Assembly (NCBI GenBank): GCA_036426205.1
Contig: CM071568.1
Span: 233,744,330-233,808,329, forward strand
Reading direction: 5' to 3'
Length of the DNA stretch: 64,000 bases
Source of the DNA: Ascaphus truei
Lineage: Eukaryota; Chordata; Amphibia; Anura; Ascaphidae
A model generated the notes under the pieces. The model saw only the letters and a program-made list of their open reading frames with translations. It had not been told where the DNA came from and did no database searches. This document shows, in pieces, positions 21,890 through 34,026 of this stretch (positions within the stretch are counted from its first letter, which is position 1; every line of letters starts with the position of its first letter). Both the position numbers and the translations under genes were made by a program.

Positions 21890-22320
21890 ATGGGTTGCTG
21901 TTCGGTGCTGAAGACCAATGGATCCCCAGTTCCTTGTTGCTGCTTTCTACGCTGAAGCAACACAGTTCCGGTTCCTGCTCTCACGCGGTGAAGCGGGCGT
22001 CGTAGTTCCCGTAGTCCACTGTCAGGCTCTTTACTCTGACGCGGTTTGGGGGTAGTTCCAGTCATGCTCTCTACGCTGAAGCGACTTTTACCTTGGTTTC
22101 CTGAGGAGGACCCAACTCGGAACGCGACCTCCGCTCCTGTGCCACCTGCGGTGACCCTGGCTTTCTACCAATTACCCTGCCCTTCCCCAGTCTGACTCGG
22201 CTACTTTTGACCACGGAATTCGCAACACTGGAGCCGGCTTCGTGGTCTAAAGGTCGTTGATAGCATCCCCACATCAGCCCCGCGGTCCGGTCCAGGTTTG
22301 TGGTGAGCATAACCGTTACA
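21890..22320 (-). mobile_element. tgtaacg-family repeat, arm L copy
   Basis: Inverted copy of 55,187-55,620, with units containing ctctacgctgaagcga and ending gagcataaccgttaca at 22,320. See the arm R copy for structure. Confidence 0.6.
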
Positions 22321-22329
22321 ATTGTATAA

Positions 22330-23430
22330 TAACATAATCATATTACTTAAAACTCAGTAAACTAGTTAAACATATAGTATATATATAAGTATATATAAAA
22401 CCCAAATTTAAAAGTGTAAATAAATATATAGACAAATATATAAAAATAGAGAGAGAGAGGAGTATAATAAAAAATAATGATAACATAAACCTCAGATTAT
22501 ATTCCAGGAAAAGGAGATACGGCAAAAGGTAATAACAACAGGAGTCTATAAAGAGAAATATAAGAAATCAAAACTCAATTAGTAAATTGGGGCAAAAGCT
22601 GGGGAATTGCCTACCGTACCTGCGGAAGAATCTCGGTAGCAGCAGCAGCTCTGAAGTTGCAATTAAAATGGTGAGATTTTGCAAAGTGTGACACTTTAGA
22701 GCATATTGAATCAATCCCTACGGGACAAAGTAAGGTGTAAGTATGGCAATTGTGTGGTTTCTTTTAAAGATTAGGAGCATAAAATTGAGTTATATGTTTG
22801 TAGTAGTGGTTTGCCATTGAGAAAGAATTATAGACTCTTATGAACTGCCTTTTAGTTAGCTTTAAGGTTAATCAAAGGACTGGCTAGAGACAGAAGTCTG
22901 ATAAAGAACGGATGCCGTATTATGAAATACAGAAACGTCCTAAATTGATATGATAAGGAGATGTACTGGCAGAGCATTAAAGCACCATCCCCTCATCTAG
23001 CAATATTTATTCTTCAGTGTATCACCACTGCATTTTGTATCCTGTAATGATGTAAAGATTACAGCAGCATTTGAATAACTTTTAATTCATAAAACCTGAT
23101 CAAGATAAAATGCTAAGATTATTCCAATGCAGTTCTATAATTTTTGCTTCTTGGGTATACCATTTTGCATGTGTCAACTACAAAGATTGATTATTTCTGC
23201 AATTCTATTGCTGATGTCAAAGATTGACCTGTTGATATCAACAATGTTTCAATAAGCAGAACCTTTTTATGTAACAAGTTCCACTTCAGTCATAATACGC
23301 TGTCAGATAGTTAGAGGTTATAAAACAGATTCCCAGCTGGAGATCACTTGATCAGGGACCAGCTTTTAGGCCTAGAGAGGTTATAATAACTTATCTAAGA
23401 TAAACCTTTTAGCTTTTTCTTTTCAATTGT
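22330..23430. other. No gene; AT-rich, duplicated in arm R
   Basis: Inverted counterpart of about 54,050-55,185. It has tandem TATATA runs (22,375-22,445). Nothing is recognisable as coding or RNA. Confidence 0.55.
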
Positions 23431-23438
23431 GTTCCTTG

Positions 23439-24776
23439 TGTAGCGCAGTTTCCCCATCCTATGGAGGTGTGGCGGCTACTGAGGTGTTGGTGTGGGGCTC
23501 ACAGGAGGCCTGAACCTCCGCTGATTGGAGCCTGGGGTGTACGTACCTAATCGTTGGTGAGAGACGCCTCACCTATGAAGGATCCTAGCTATACTGAATA
23601 ACCCGTCCACAGGACAATATTATACCCAGTAACACACACCAGAGTATGGTATAACGGTATTGACTAGGCACAAATAGAAGACACATTATAACATGCAACA
23701 AAACCATATAATAGTATATTTATATACCCAATAGATTCCCACACTCCTTGGAATCAGGGGCACCAGTGTCCCAGTGTCCAGCTCTTGATCAGCACTCTAC
23801 ACCAAGTGTGTGTGACAGCGCTGCCACAGTAGAATTTGTTGGTTGCACTTGAAGGGCCCCTGGTGCTGCTTTCCCCTAATGGCTGCCGTTATGCCTAAGC
23901 GTCATGCACATGCGTGCGCCGTAAAGGCCACAGCGACCTTCCGTGGGCTGCGCACAGTGTGAGATTATAATGGAGAATGTGGGCGGAACAAAATGGCACT
24001 GCCCAGTGTGGTAGGGCCGCGCGGACCCTACGGACCGATCTCTACACCGTGACCACACTCGCGCAGCCCCTGCTAACGGTGGTCTGTCCGCAACCTCGAC
24101 GGTACCCGCACAACGCCGCCGCAGCGGAGGTAAGGGGGGGCAGGGGGACTCAGTGGGGGACTGGCCACCCTTGCAAAAGCATTTTGCCAATCCTTAAAGG
24201 GTTAATCAAGACAACAATTAGAAGGACTTTAGTATGAAAAGATGCCAGATAACGAAAACACCGGCATTTACTGTAAATTCGCAGAACTGGAAAGTTTCTC
24301 CAAAGTGTCACACAAAATGTGCTTATAATGTAGCGCTGTTTTCCCCACCCTATGGGAGATGTGGAAGCTACTGAGTGTAGTGGTGCTTTACCTGTGGATC
24401 ACAGGAGGCCCTGATCCTCCACAGCTGGGAAACTTGGGGTTTGTAGTGGATTCATCCGGTCGGACAAGCACCTCCACCGTGAGGGATCCTGACAGCGCCG
24501 GATAAACCCTTCACAGGGACCCAATGCAATCAAGGACACATAATGTATATACAGGTATACTGATATGCAAGGGTAAACAATATATTAGACATATAACTTG
24601 ACATTGCAAGACCTTACCCACACCTTATCCCACTGTCCAACTACTTAGTCTGCACCCCGGTGAGAAGTGGGCCCCAATGTAAAAAACCCTGACCGGTGCC
24701 AGGGGCCACCTACCAAACCTGGTCTGTCCACAGTACCAACCCATTCCGAAGGGAGTGTGTGACAGCGCTGACCACA
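23439..24776 (-). mobile_element. LTR-like pair in arm L
   Basis: Two direct repeats (23,439-23,828 and 24,329-24,776) starting tgtagcgc and ending with a gtgtgacagcgctg box, separated by about 500 bp of GC-rich sequence. This is the inverted copy of the cleaner pair at 52,700-54,045. Confidence 0.6.
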
Positions 24777-24869
24777 GTAGTTATAGTTGGTGCACTTGTA
24801 GTAGAAGGTGATACTGCCAATGGTTGCCCAAAACCAGGTGCGCCAACTGTGTCATCCTCTGTGACACCC

Positions 24870-26055
24870 ATATGCTTATATATATGTTGTGTTTATTTTG
24901 GGGGTTCAATATGAGCTTGCAGGTGTCGTGTATGTTTTACCAAATCTTGTCCAGCTGGTCTTAGCTGAATTGGGAAGGTGGCTCTTCCATCTCGTTGACA
25001 ACTCCCCCCTCCCACATTTAAATGGTAAAAAGCTCACTCCACAGCATTCTCCCACTCTCAGGGAACTTGCTTGCTTGCAGATGATTGTGACAATCTAATA
25101 GCAGAGTGCTTTCCTGGGGTAATGTACAGGTTATAAAAGCTTCAATCGACTTGAACTATGGCAACTAATTTTGACAGATTTATTAGAAATCATTCTTCTG
25201 TATGCGCAGGTTATTAAGAATTATATTAGTGGTAGGGGACCCCGTGAGATGTGGTCGCCGTGTAGTGGCTCAGGGGTTACAAACTTTGGCCAAAATGTAA
25301 ACTAAAGACCATTTTATTAAAGATAAAACTATACATATATATTTAGACACTGTACCGTTGTATAAGTTTCACTGGATTGCACTGCACTATGTCGTGTTTC
25401 ATGTTCTGTCTCTGGTTTTAAATATATATGCCTATGCTAAGTAGCAATCCTCTGTGGACAACCTATAGGCTTAAATATGTGTTGTGGTTATTTGGGGGTT
25501 GGGTTTCAATATGAATTGTTTGGTGCCTGTAGTTTACAATTCTTGTTCAGCTGGTTGCTTAGTGATTGGAGGGTGGCAACCACTTAACCTAAATTGAAGC
25601 TCACCCCTCAAACAATTAAATGGTTTTAAAAGCTCAACTCCATGGCATCTACCACTCTCAGGGGAACTTGTCGCTTGGAGGCATGATGGTGACAAATCAA
25701 TTAAGAGTGCTTTTCCTGGTAATGTACAAGTAAAAAGCTTCAATCAGACTTAAACATGTAACTAATTTGAAAAATTTATTATAAATCATATTCTGGTAAT
25801 GCACAGGTCTTAAGAATTTATATTATGTTAGGGACCCTGAGATGTGGTCTGCCGTGTAGTGGCCAGGGGTTACAACACTTTGGCCAAAATGTTACTAAAA
25901 GACCATTTATTTAATAGATATCTATACATATATATTTAGGCAACCTGTACCGGTATAGTTTCACGGATGTGGCACTGAGCTCTGTCCTGTGTCCAGGTTC
26001 GTCTGGTTTGAAATATATATCGCAATGATCAGGGTAGCAAGCCTCCGTGACAACC
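24870..26055 (-). repeat. Two tandem 600-bp units, arm L
   Basis: Noisy inverted copy of the 600-bp tandem pair in arm R; unit borders near 24,870, 25,455 and 26,055. Confidence 0.75.
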
Positions 26056-26074
26056 TATATGCTGTTATATACAG

Positions 26075-26235
26075 TTGTTCGACAACTATAATTGATCGCC
26101 CCGGGCGAGTGGATTTAACATCGTGGAGAGCTCCTATTGTCCCAAGCAGACCATTCGGTACTAGGTTGGCGAGTAGATTTTTTTGTGGAAAGTAGAGGTT
26201 TTGGTAATTTGTTCGCCCAAGCGTATTATATATTG
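26075..26235. mobile_element. hAT-type MITE, arm L copy
   Basis: Inverted copy of the 156-bp MITE: ttgttcgacaac near the left end, gatcgccccgggcgagtgga inside, gtaatttgttcgccc near the right end. The ends and target duplication are blurred by indels. Confidence 0.7.
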
Positions 26236-26239
26236 TTGT

Positions 26240-27345
26240 GGTTATTTGGTGGTTCAATATGAGCTATTTGCAGGGTCCTGTAGGTTTAATCCTCCATCTA
26301 AAAAACAGTTTCTGATTTTATGTTACATTGTATGTGCTGTTGTTTCTGACGTGGGTAACGTTTGTCTGCCCCTTCCACACCCACCACTCCCCATGTCACT
26401 TGCACTACAAGTACAGGATGCCACTCTTGATAATGATGCTAAACAAATTATTGACAGGGCATGTGCTACGGTTAATAACAGTGTGCTGTTTCTGAAGATT
26501 CAACTGAGGGTTCATGGGTGGTCTGGTGAGGATACTGTTTTATTTTCAAATATAGAAGATATTAGGCAATTCCCAGGTCACTTTCGTCTTTAATGTAATG
26601 TAGGTTGAGCATACCATTTCTGCTTCTTCTGGGGAGGACTCTTTGTCATTTTGCTGCCTTATTTTATGGAATTTCATTTTAATAATGAGTGTCTTGTATT
26701 GGTTCCTGATTTAATGATGTTGGTAATTGTTTTCTTAATTAAGTGCTTTGTTGGTTTACTGTTAAATTAATAATTGTTTGTTTGTTAGCGGGTTTAAAAT
26801 AATTAATTAATCTAATTTTTTGGTAGTGCCTTTAAGTAATTGCAGTTGTGGCTAGCTGTTTTTATTGATGAATTGGGGTGTTTAGTGTTTTGTGTTAGTT
26901 TATTATTGTGTCTTGTTGGGACAATTATGTATTTTGATTTAGGGTGCCCATTGGACTGCTATAGCTTATCATGCCATAGTATATGGGTATGATGTATACT
27001 ATGCACTCAAAGGACAGGGTGAGGTATAGTGGGTCGGGGTAGGGTGGTTAGACTCCCAGGTTAAACCTTAATTTAACTTACAGTGGTTATTAAAAGCTAG
27101 GTGATTAAGGGCCAGGGGCCATTAGATTGATTTATTGCAACGGTGACTCAGCTTACGTGCCCACGTACACGAACCTGCACTTATATACAGAGCAGAATGC
27201 AAGGCCTTTTTCCGCAAAACACTTATATATATATAGAGCATATTAAAAAGTAGTTGTGGCCCTTTCCCTTTCATTATCCTTGAGGAAACACCGTCTGCAA
27301 TTAGTAATCCAAAATACATACCTCTGGATCAAGGGTTACCATGCA
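26240..27345. other. No gene; AT-rich block of arm L
   Basis: Inverted copy of 50,111-51,200. A frame at 26,183-26,593 runs for 136 codons but its counterpart in R is broken into different frames and resembles no family I know. The block includes ttaatt-rich sequence (26,760-26,815) and a weak copy of the ttagcggttaataacc palindrome at 27,061-27,112. Confidence 0.5.
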
Positions 27346-28040
27346 ATGTGTGGAAAATAAAAGAAGACAAACAAAATTATGGTGCCAGTATTGTGTGAAT
27401 TCTGTGTGATAAATGGGCATTAGTGAGGTGTTCAGAATCTCACAAATGTGAGAGGTTGTAGGTCATATAAAGAGTTTCTTTAACCATGGGATGAGGCCAA
27501 GTGGTGAGGATAGGAACCGCCAATGATAGATCAGGTAACTGTAAGCGATATGGTACACTTTAACCAGCGGCCCTTAGAAATAAAATGAACCGGACATAGT
27601 GCAGGACTGTACATAGAATATTTATAAAAACAAGCCAAAAATCAATTAACTCACATGGTGATGAAAAAAACAAGCGTGTAGATCACAATGTGGATCTCTG
27701 CAAGACCTGAAGAGGGGTTATCTCAGCTGTTCCTCTGTTATGGTATTGAGTGTCACGGATGCGTCTCAACGAGGAACGGAAGTGACGTCATCCGCTTCCA
27801 GGAGGCTACGATTTCGTCTCAGGGCATCACTCTACGCGTTTCACCTTGTAGGTTTCTTCAGGAGTGCTTTTTCCATAATGTGTGAAGCAACTATAACTCT
27901 AAATCCGACTCTCATAGGTGGGAGTAAATTGGATAATAGAGAAATTTAATTGTGATGAGATGGCCAAATGTGCAGGTATAGACAATTTAATATATCTAGG
28001 TAGATGCAGGTGTTGCAGGTAAAACATTAAATATAGCTAC
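27345..28040 (-). mobile_element. PLE terminal repeat in arm L (minus orientation)
   Basis: Carries the terminal-repeat landmarks gaaccggacatagtgcagg, gacgtcatccgcttcc and cacgcgtttcacc-type ribozyme strand. It joins a GC-rich hairpin segment at 28,040. The cleaner counterpart is 49,430-50,110. Confidence 0.8.
27826..27868 (-). ncRNA. Hammerhead ribozyme-like motif (arm L)
   Basis: Minus strand: helix I AGCACTC against GAGTGAT (one mismatch), CTGAAGA plus A, helix II ACCT/AGGT, GAAAC, GC loop, GTA. Same architecture as the motif at 11,807-11,849. Confidence 0.6.
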
Positions 28041-28205
28041 ACGCGACCACCAGTTTATCCGAGTGGGCTCATTCCGCAAGGCCGGGAAATGTCCCGGCTG
28101 CGAGCCGCACTCCCCTCAGCGGCCGACGCATCACGTATGAGCGGCACGCATCTCAGGGTGCCAGAGGCCCCTGCACGCGCGTCCAGGGCTCCCGACTATG
28201 TACAG
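28040..28205 (-). repeat. GC-rich hairpin segment (arm L)
   Basis: Noisy reverse complement of 49,275-49,430. The hairpin is visible as cgcaaggccgggaaatgtcc followed by cggctgcgag. Confidence 0.6.
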
Positions 28206-28261
28206 GACCTTTCTAAGGCACGGGGGCTACAATGCTTTTAATGTTGGAGCTTTTCTATTAC
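28206..28261 (-). mobile_element. PLE endonuclease start, inverted piece (arm L)
   Basis: Contains gtacaggacctttctaagg and aatgttggagcttttctat, the start of the PLE endonuclease in minus orientation. At about 28,262 it meets the PLE linker in plus orientation, forming a palindromic junction. Confidence 0.7.
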
Positions 28262-29340
28262 ACAGCCAAAATTCACCAAGTGATGTGATAACATGTACCA
28301 TTCATCACGCAGTACAATAGGGATGCACATAAGATTAATAACATTCTAATTCCCATTGGTCAATTTTAAAGAATGACCCCATTTTAGGCCAACACTTACC
28401 TGAAAGAGTTAAAATGGTGTGTATAGAAAAGCTCCCAACATTAAAAGCATGTGCCCCCTAGTGCCTTAGAAAGGGTCCTGTACATACCTTCCGTTTGGTA
28501 GATCCCCTAAGGGATTTTATACCTGTAGAATGTGCACTGCAGTAGAGTTAGCTTAAGGATATAAAGCTTCAATCACATGTGACCATAAAAAAAAATATCA
28601 ACAACATCTGAATTGTAGATCAAATTTTGTCATCTTATTGAATGCACATGTGGGTACAATATATAGGAAAACGATCCGCCCCCTTAGAACTAGAATATTA
28701 GAAACACATAGTAAACATAAAAAGGAAAAATAAACACACAGTGTTTCTAATCACTTTTTATTGATGCAAACTCAGACCTAAAGGGTTAACATCAAAGCAT
28801 TGACAAGTTTGCCCAATTGGAGAGGTGGCAATAGGAATAGCCCTTCTAAAAGAGAATCATTTTGGATGTTTGAGTTAAACAACTAGCACCTCAGGTAAAT
28901 TTAGAATTTGATCTCAAACCATTTTTATATATATAACACAATATTATATGGTTTCTGTTGTTTCACTAATTATGTTTTTCATTTTTTCTTATCTTTTGTT
29001 CTTCTACTAGATTTTGCGTCATGTATTTTATTATTTAGTCTTAGGGATAGTAATTTAAATGTACTTTATTTTAGGTTTTTTGGGGTTGCATAGTCAGAGC
29101 AAAGATTTAACTTTGATTACACAGCTTAGGTATCTTACCATGGCCATTTAATGCCTTATATTTTATTGTATAAACAGTGTTTTTAATTAGGTTTATTAGA
29201 TATATATTTCATAACACATCTATAGATATATTGCATACTCTCAACATGGCCATTTCAATAACAATTAATGGATTATTATCCAATTTACTCCCACCTATGA
29301 GAGTAGAGTTAGAGTATATACTGCTCACACCATCATGAAT

Positions 29341-29383
29341 ATCACTCCTGAAGACACCTACAAGGTGAAACGCGTAGAGTGAT
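29341..29383 (+). ncRNA. Hammerhead ribozyme-like motif (arm L, plus strand)
   Basis: Helix I ATCACTC/GAGTGAT 7/7, CTGAAGA followed by an extra C, helix II ACCT/AGGT with loop ACA, GAAAC, loop GC, cleavage triplet GTA. The unpaired base after CUGANGA varies (A elsewhere, C here) while all pairing positions are kept. Confidence 0.7.
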
Positions 29384-30088
29384 GCCCTAGACGAAAACGG
29401 AGCTCTGGAAGCGGATGAGTCACTTCCGGTCCTCGGTGAGACGCATCGTGACACGCATACCAGAACAGAGGAACCTGAGAAACCACTCTTTCGGTCTTCA
29501 GAGATCCACACTGTGATCTATACGCCTGTTTATTTCCATCACCATGTGAGTTGATTGGATTTCTTGCTTGTTTATAAATATTCTATGTACAGTCTGCACT
29601 ATGTCCGTTCATTTATTCCTAAGGGCCCCTGGTTAAAGTGTACCTGATCATACAGTACCTGATATCAGTGCGGTTCTCTCTACACACTCTGGCTATCCCA
29701 GGGTTTAAAGAAACCTTTATATGCTACTTACCCTCTCACGTTTGTGAGTATTTGAACACTAATAATGTGCCATTTACCACAACCATCACACAATACTGCA
29801 CCATAAGTTTGTTGTCTTCTTTTTTTTCCACATGATTTGCGCTTCTTGATGATTTTCACCCTTCACTTGTCCACGAGGATTGAAAGAGCAGTCCTGCATC
29901 AGGTCACAGAGCATATATCCACGTGGTTGTATAAGTATCAACTATTAATTATCTTATTTTATGTAAACTGTGGGGTTTATTTGATGTTATTTAAACCATA
30001 TACACTGAGCGCCACTTGATAAGTTTTGGTACACATTTTGCCCTCTTTATATAAGGCTCACCTGTTAGTATCACAAGTAACTCTACAA

Positions 30089-30975
30089 TGGCTAGTGCTA
30101 ATGTGTCTCAGAACAGAACGAATCAGAAATCTAAATTGGTGATACTTATTCAAAGACGCAACCTCTCTTTTAGAGAAGGATCAGGTAAGATAAAGCAGCA
30201 CACACTGTATAAAACTAAGCGTACACTAATACGAGCACAAAGTGGCTGATTATTGTCTTTTGAAAAAAATGAGAGTATAACAATTCATACCCGAGGACTT
30301 AGTTCCAAAAAAAAAATCCTCAATGATAAAGGACGAGGATTTAAACTAAATGGAAAGTGCCCAAGAGAATGTTCTTTTTTAACTTAATTAAGAATTATTA
30401 TGACACAGCAAGGAACATTTAAAAAGTACTAGATAAAGTAAATAGGGACACTAAGTAGAAACTTAATGGTTTCCTTAGATACAGTCTAACGATTTTAACA
30501 GAGAGAGATGCCAAAATGCAAAAGAACAATACGCTTTTAAAAAAGAGGTAATTGAAAATGTAAATTGCAAAAGTTAGGATGGATCGATGATATCGAAAAA
30601 AAGGTATTGAAAGGATGGATACAAAACACAAAAATGGTCTAAATCCACAAAAAACCGTAGTCCTGATCCCAAAGAAGTAACCATATATTACCTCCCACAA
30701 TGGATACTTCATACAGGGGAGGTTTAGTGTATATCCAAAAACACATGCTGGCTTCTACCCAGATTTGAACTAAACCAAAGTAGAATAAAATCCTTCCAAA
30801 GTAGGAAGATAAAAGAAAAAAACAAACCTTTGGGAGCTCAGTGATATTATGCACATCTGAACTAAAGAGAACCAATCACTGAACACACCCGAACAGCAGA
30901 AAAGAAAGCCCCTTTTTGGAAACAAAGGTGGTGCAGAGTTCATGGGAAAACAGAGGAAACCCATTTCATTCTCCA
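30089..30975 (+). pseudogene. PLE ORF, N-terminal third (arm L)
   Basis: Possible start ATG at 30,089. The matching stretch of R/B (46,348-47,230, minus) can be followed through frameshifts with a protein-like pattern, including WFSDISKDTYAWISYPDFEL and DIIAHLNKENPTLNTPTAE. The region leads into GNKGG and a basic stretch before the RT. The function of this N-terminal part in PLEs is not established to my knowledge. Indels break the frame in both copies. Confidence 0.6.
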
Positions 30976-31622
30976 CTCCTCTTTTGGATTTCATTCCCAC
31001 GCTCGCTGATTGGTTACCGGTACCATGTGAGGGCGGCCATCTTGTCTTTTTATGACGTCGTAAACTCTTGAAAGGCAAATGAGCGACATCCAATCTGATT
31101 GTCTTGCGACATTTCCTTTCAACAGAAAATGACGTCATCAAATTGTACGATTTTTTTTATAAAATCACATAAAAGCCTGATTGGGCGCGTGGGAACCATA
31201 TGACGAAAAGGTACATCAAGGCTATAAAAGCCTATGTCCTCGTCATTTTGAAGCCAGACGCCGTGTGGAGGGAGGCGGACCTCATTGGAATAGTGAAGAT
31301 GACCGGGGAGCTAGCGGTGAGCACGCCTATTGTAGAAGACCCCAGAAGACACGAAAGACACGGAAACACACCCAGATGAAGTCTCTCGTGACCGCTTTGG
31401 ATTCAAAAAAACACTTGGGGTTTATTTTTTTTAATGACTTTTATTGTATGGGTTTTCTGTTGCTGTGCGTGCAGTGGTTCGAAGCTTTGCTGTTCGACGG
31501 GTATGTGCAGTGAAGATGGTGGGCACTAATGGTAATTAACAAGAAATGTATTTTTTGTACTTTTACAGGTTTTTTTTTTTTCATGTGACCGTATTTTTTT
31601 TTTATATCATTTCTTGCCACTT

Positions 31623-31684
31623 CAGTATGTATGTCTGTATGTATGAGTATGTATGTATGTATGTATGTTGTATGTATGTATGTT
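31623..31684 (+). repeat. (TATG)n microsatellite
   Basis: Tandem tatg units with a few interruptions (tatgtctgtatg, tatgagtatg). Confidence 0.9.
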
Positions 31685-32735
31685 CTAGATCGCCTGTCGT
31701 ATACCATACAGGGTAAGAATGATTTTGTTGTGAAATGCTTGTTTTTGTAGTCTGTTAACATGTATTTTGGTTGGCAATGCGGCTATGCGGCATGCTTTAA
31801 TGTGTGTTAATGTAATTTTTAGTTTATATAGAGTAAATTGTTTTGTGTGGTTGTGGCTGTACTTTTAGGTCAGAGGCTTGCCTTTGTACAGTGGACTTGT
31901 TGTTTGGTAGTTTATTTGTCTGATGGTAACCATTTTCTTGTGAATGGTTTGGTAGAAGGATTTAAATAGTTAATTGTGTAATTGATTTGGATGGTATTTG
32001 AAATTGTTTTTGGGGTATTTGATTCATTAATGGTAATTATTTCTGTTTACTCTGCTTGGTTTAAATCCGTATACATGTTTGTATGGAATTGTATAGTTTT
32101 GGAATAGTTTATTGTTACATTGATGGCATAGTGTACTAATGCACAGATTACATTTGCATCATGTATACACTGTAACTCCTGTTTTGATTGGTCATTTGTT
32201 AGATATTGATTGGAAGATGAAAATTATTTTATTTGAAATAGTATTGTTTTTTATGTGGCTATATAATATTGTGAATCTTTCATTGCAAGTATGTATTGAT
32301 TTGGATAAGTGTTATTTTTATTTATTGTCCATGTTTTTGTTAACCCTTAAACCGTTCTTTGTATATTGGTTAATCATTTGTAATATATATTTGTATAATG
32401 AAGCCAATGTACTGCAAGATAATGGTGAAGAGCGGGTATCGGCCAAGGGTGGCTAAACCCTTTATTCCTTTGTGGTACGGTGATTAAGGGTTAAGTTGAT
32501 ATCTCAAATGTATTGTAATGTATTGGCTATGGTATTTTGTTGGCAACGGAGACAGAGGGAATGATTGCTTTTGCGTGGTCGAAAGGGGCTTCATATTGAT
32601 GAGGTTAGTATAGAACTTATTTATTTTATTATCTAGTTTATGTGTTTAATATTGAACAATATCTATTAATCCATATCTGGATAGTTATTTTTGTTTGTGG
32701 AGATTGCCCATCACTGTACTTTATTTGTGGTGTGG

Positions 32736-32737
<2 letters not shown>

Positions 32738-32770
<33 letters not shown>

Positions 32771-32797
32771 GTGGGGGGGGGGGGGGGGGGGGGGGGG
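32738..32797 (+). repeat. Poly-G tract
   Basis: About 58 G in 60 bases with one TGT interruption. Such runs are rare in vertebrate DNA and prone to polymerase and base-calling error; the true length is uncertain. Confidence 0.9.
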
Positions 32798-33480
32798 TAT
32801 TTATGTATTTAAATGTATGGGGACAACATGTTTTTAGTTTTATTTTTTTTTTTTAAATACAAGGGTTTGGTTCCTTATAGGTCTGCGGCGGGACCTCTGG
32901 AACCACCTGAAGTCTCCTCATACTGCCACGGTAAAGGCTGGCGTGTCCCACGTACACCTGCAGGAAACCTGGCCCACATCGCTGTGGGGGAAACCGCAGA
33001 CCCGTAGGAACCGCCCCGAGGGCCCTAGACCCCAGTGGACATCCGGGCCCCTCAGACACCTGTGGGGCTTGACCGGGCCCCCAGACACCCGTGGCCCAAC
33101 CAATGGAGACCCCATTGGGGCCCATGGTGACCCGCCGGAGACTCAGAGCCCTGCTGTGTAAACCCTTTGCTGCTGGGCCACTGGGGTCTCGGACACACTC
33201 GGACCACCGGACTCCGTGGGCTGTGTATTTAACCGTTGTAAAATAATAATACTTATTTATGCGGGGCCAGAGGGGGTGGGTTAATGCCTTTAATAATATA
33301 ATGATGTTTTTATTGGGCTGGTTATTGTTTTTTATTGTGTCGGGTCACTGGGGGTGGGGAAGGGGTATTGTCCCCAATGGTATGTGGGTAGGTCTCCCGC
33401 CGGGTTGTGGATGAGAGTGTTAGGCCTCACGGGTGGGTAGTGGAGGGAGGGTACGGAGGCCTCCCGAGTCGTGGATGGTG

Positions 33481-33536
33481 GGTTAACCCTTAATGATTGT
33501 AGCGGTTAATAACCGCTACGTGATTAAGCGGGTTAG
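33481..33536. repeat. Palindrome family: gtagcggttaataaccgcta
   Basis: The 21-bp core gtagcggttaataaccgcta+c (33,499-33,519) is a perfect dyad around its central base, flanked by ggttaaccctta and gattaagcgggtta. It is the best-kept copy of the family. Confidence 0.75.
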
Positions 33537-33971
33537 GGTACATTACATTGGCTCCTTTTGTATTCTTGTTTAGTTTTGCAGCACGGGAGGGGGCAGGGAC
33601 GGTGAGAAGATGAGAGGGCTTCAGTATATCACAGCAATGATACTATAGGCCCGGCGGTGGCCCTCGGGTGTTACCCCCTACACACAGGTGTCCCCGCTGG
33701 CCTGCAGTACAATTCCAGTGCCCGCAAATAATAAAAAACACATAAATACTCATAATAATACACCCCCTAACACTTACAGTAGGTATGGGCACATTACTAT
33801 ACATCCACAAGTGGATAATAGTAGCTTTGACCATTTAAAAAAAAAACAAAAATATATTTATATGATTGTGTGGTGGTTTTATTTTATTGTGGTACTAGGG
33901 GTGTAGGGGTGGGATGTGGGGTATTACACCCAATGATGGCTGTTTTAGGCTTGCGGGAGTGAGTGGAGGCT

Positions 33972-34026
33972 TATAACCCTCATGACCGTAGGCGGTATTC
34001 AACCGCTAAGGTAATGAAGGGGTTAA
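33972..34026. repeat. Palindrome family, third copy
   Basis: tataaccctcatgaccgta / ggcggtattcaaccgc / taaggtaatgaaggggttaa: same layout as 33,481-33,536 with several changes. Confidence 0.6.

Larger units (their letters stand above)
20345..30975 (-). repeat. Arm L of a 10.6-kb inverted repeat
   Basis: The reverse complement of this stretch matches 46,348-57,147 end to end. Anchors include the LTR-like block, the GC-rich minisatellite element, the pair of about 400-bp terminal repeats, the 600-bp tandem units, the MITE site, the AT-rich stretch with the palindrome, and the PLE pieces. The outer end is sharp at about 20,345, where the shared motif ggagagaaca stops, and the inner end lies after cccatttcat at about 30,975. 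Compared with R, arm L has many one-base indels and homopolymer changes. Confidence 0.92.
28262..30975 (+). mobile_element. PLE pieces in arm L: linker, endonuclease, terminal repeat, 5' ORF
   Basis: Read left to right: RT-endonuclease linker (28,262-28,400), endonuclease (28,408-28,925; GIY-YIG region near 28,600-28,720), 3' UTR (28,926-29,280), terminal repeat with ribozyme motif (29,280-30,030), then the 5' part of the next PLE unit with its reading frame from about 30,089. This is the tandem arrangement typical of PLEs, where the terminal repeat is shared by adjacent units. It stops at 30,975, at the PLE position where copy A (14,745) begins, so A and L are the two halves of one element. 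Confidence 0.85.

Noticed and set aside
26183..26593. 136-codon frame in arm L
   Set aside because: The counterpart in arm R is split between frames and the protein resembles nothing I know; part of it crosses the MITE.
31470..31500. ggttcgaagctttg as a tRNA T-arm
   Set aside because: No matching D-arm, anticodon arm or acceptor stem at the right distances.
32853..33161. Overlapping frames in the GC-rich block of the spacer
   Set aside because: Similar-length frames on both strands, biased composition, and no domain.
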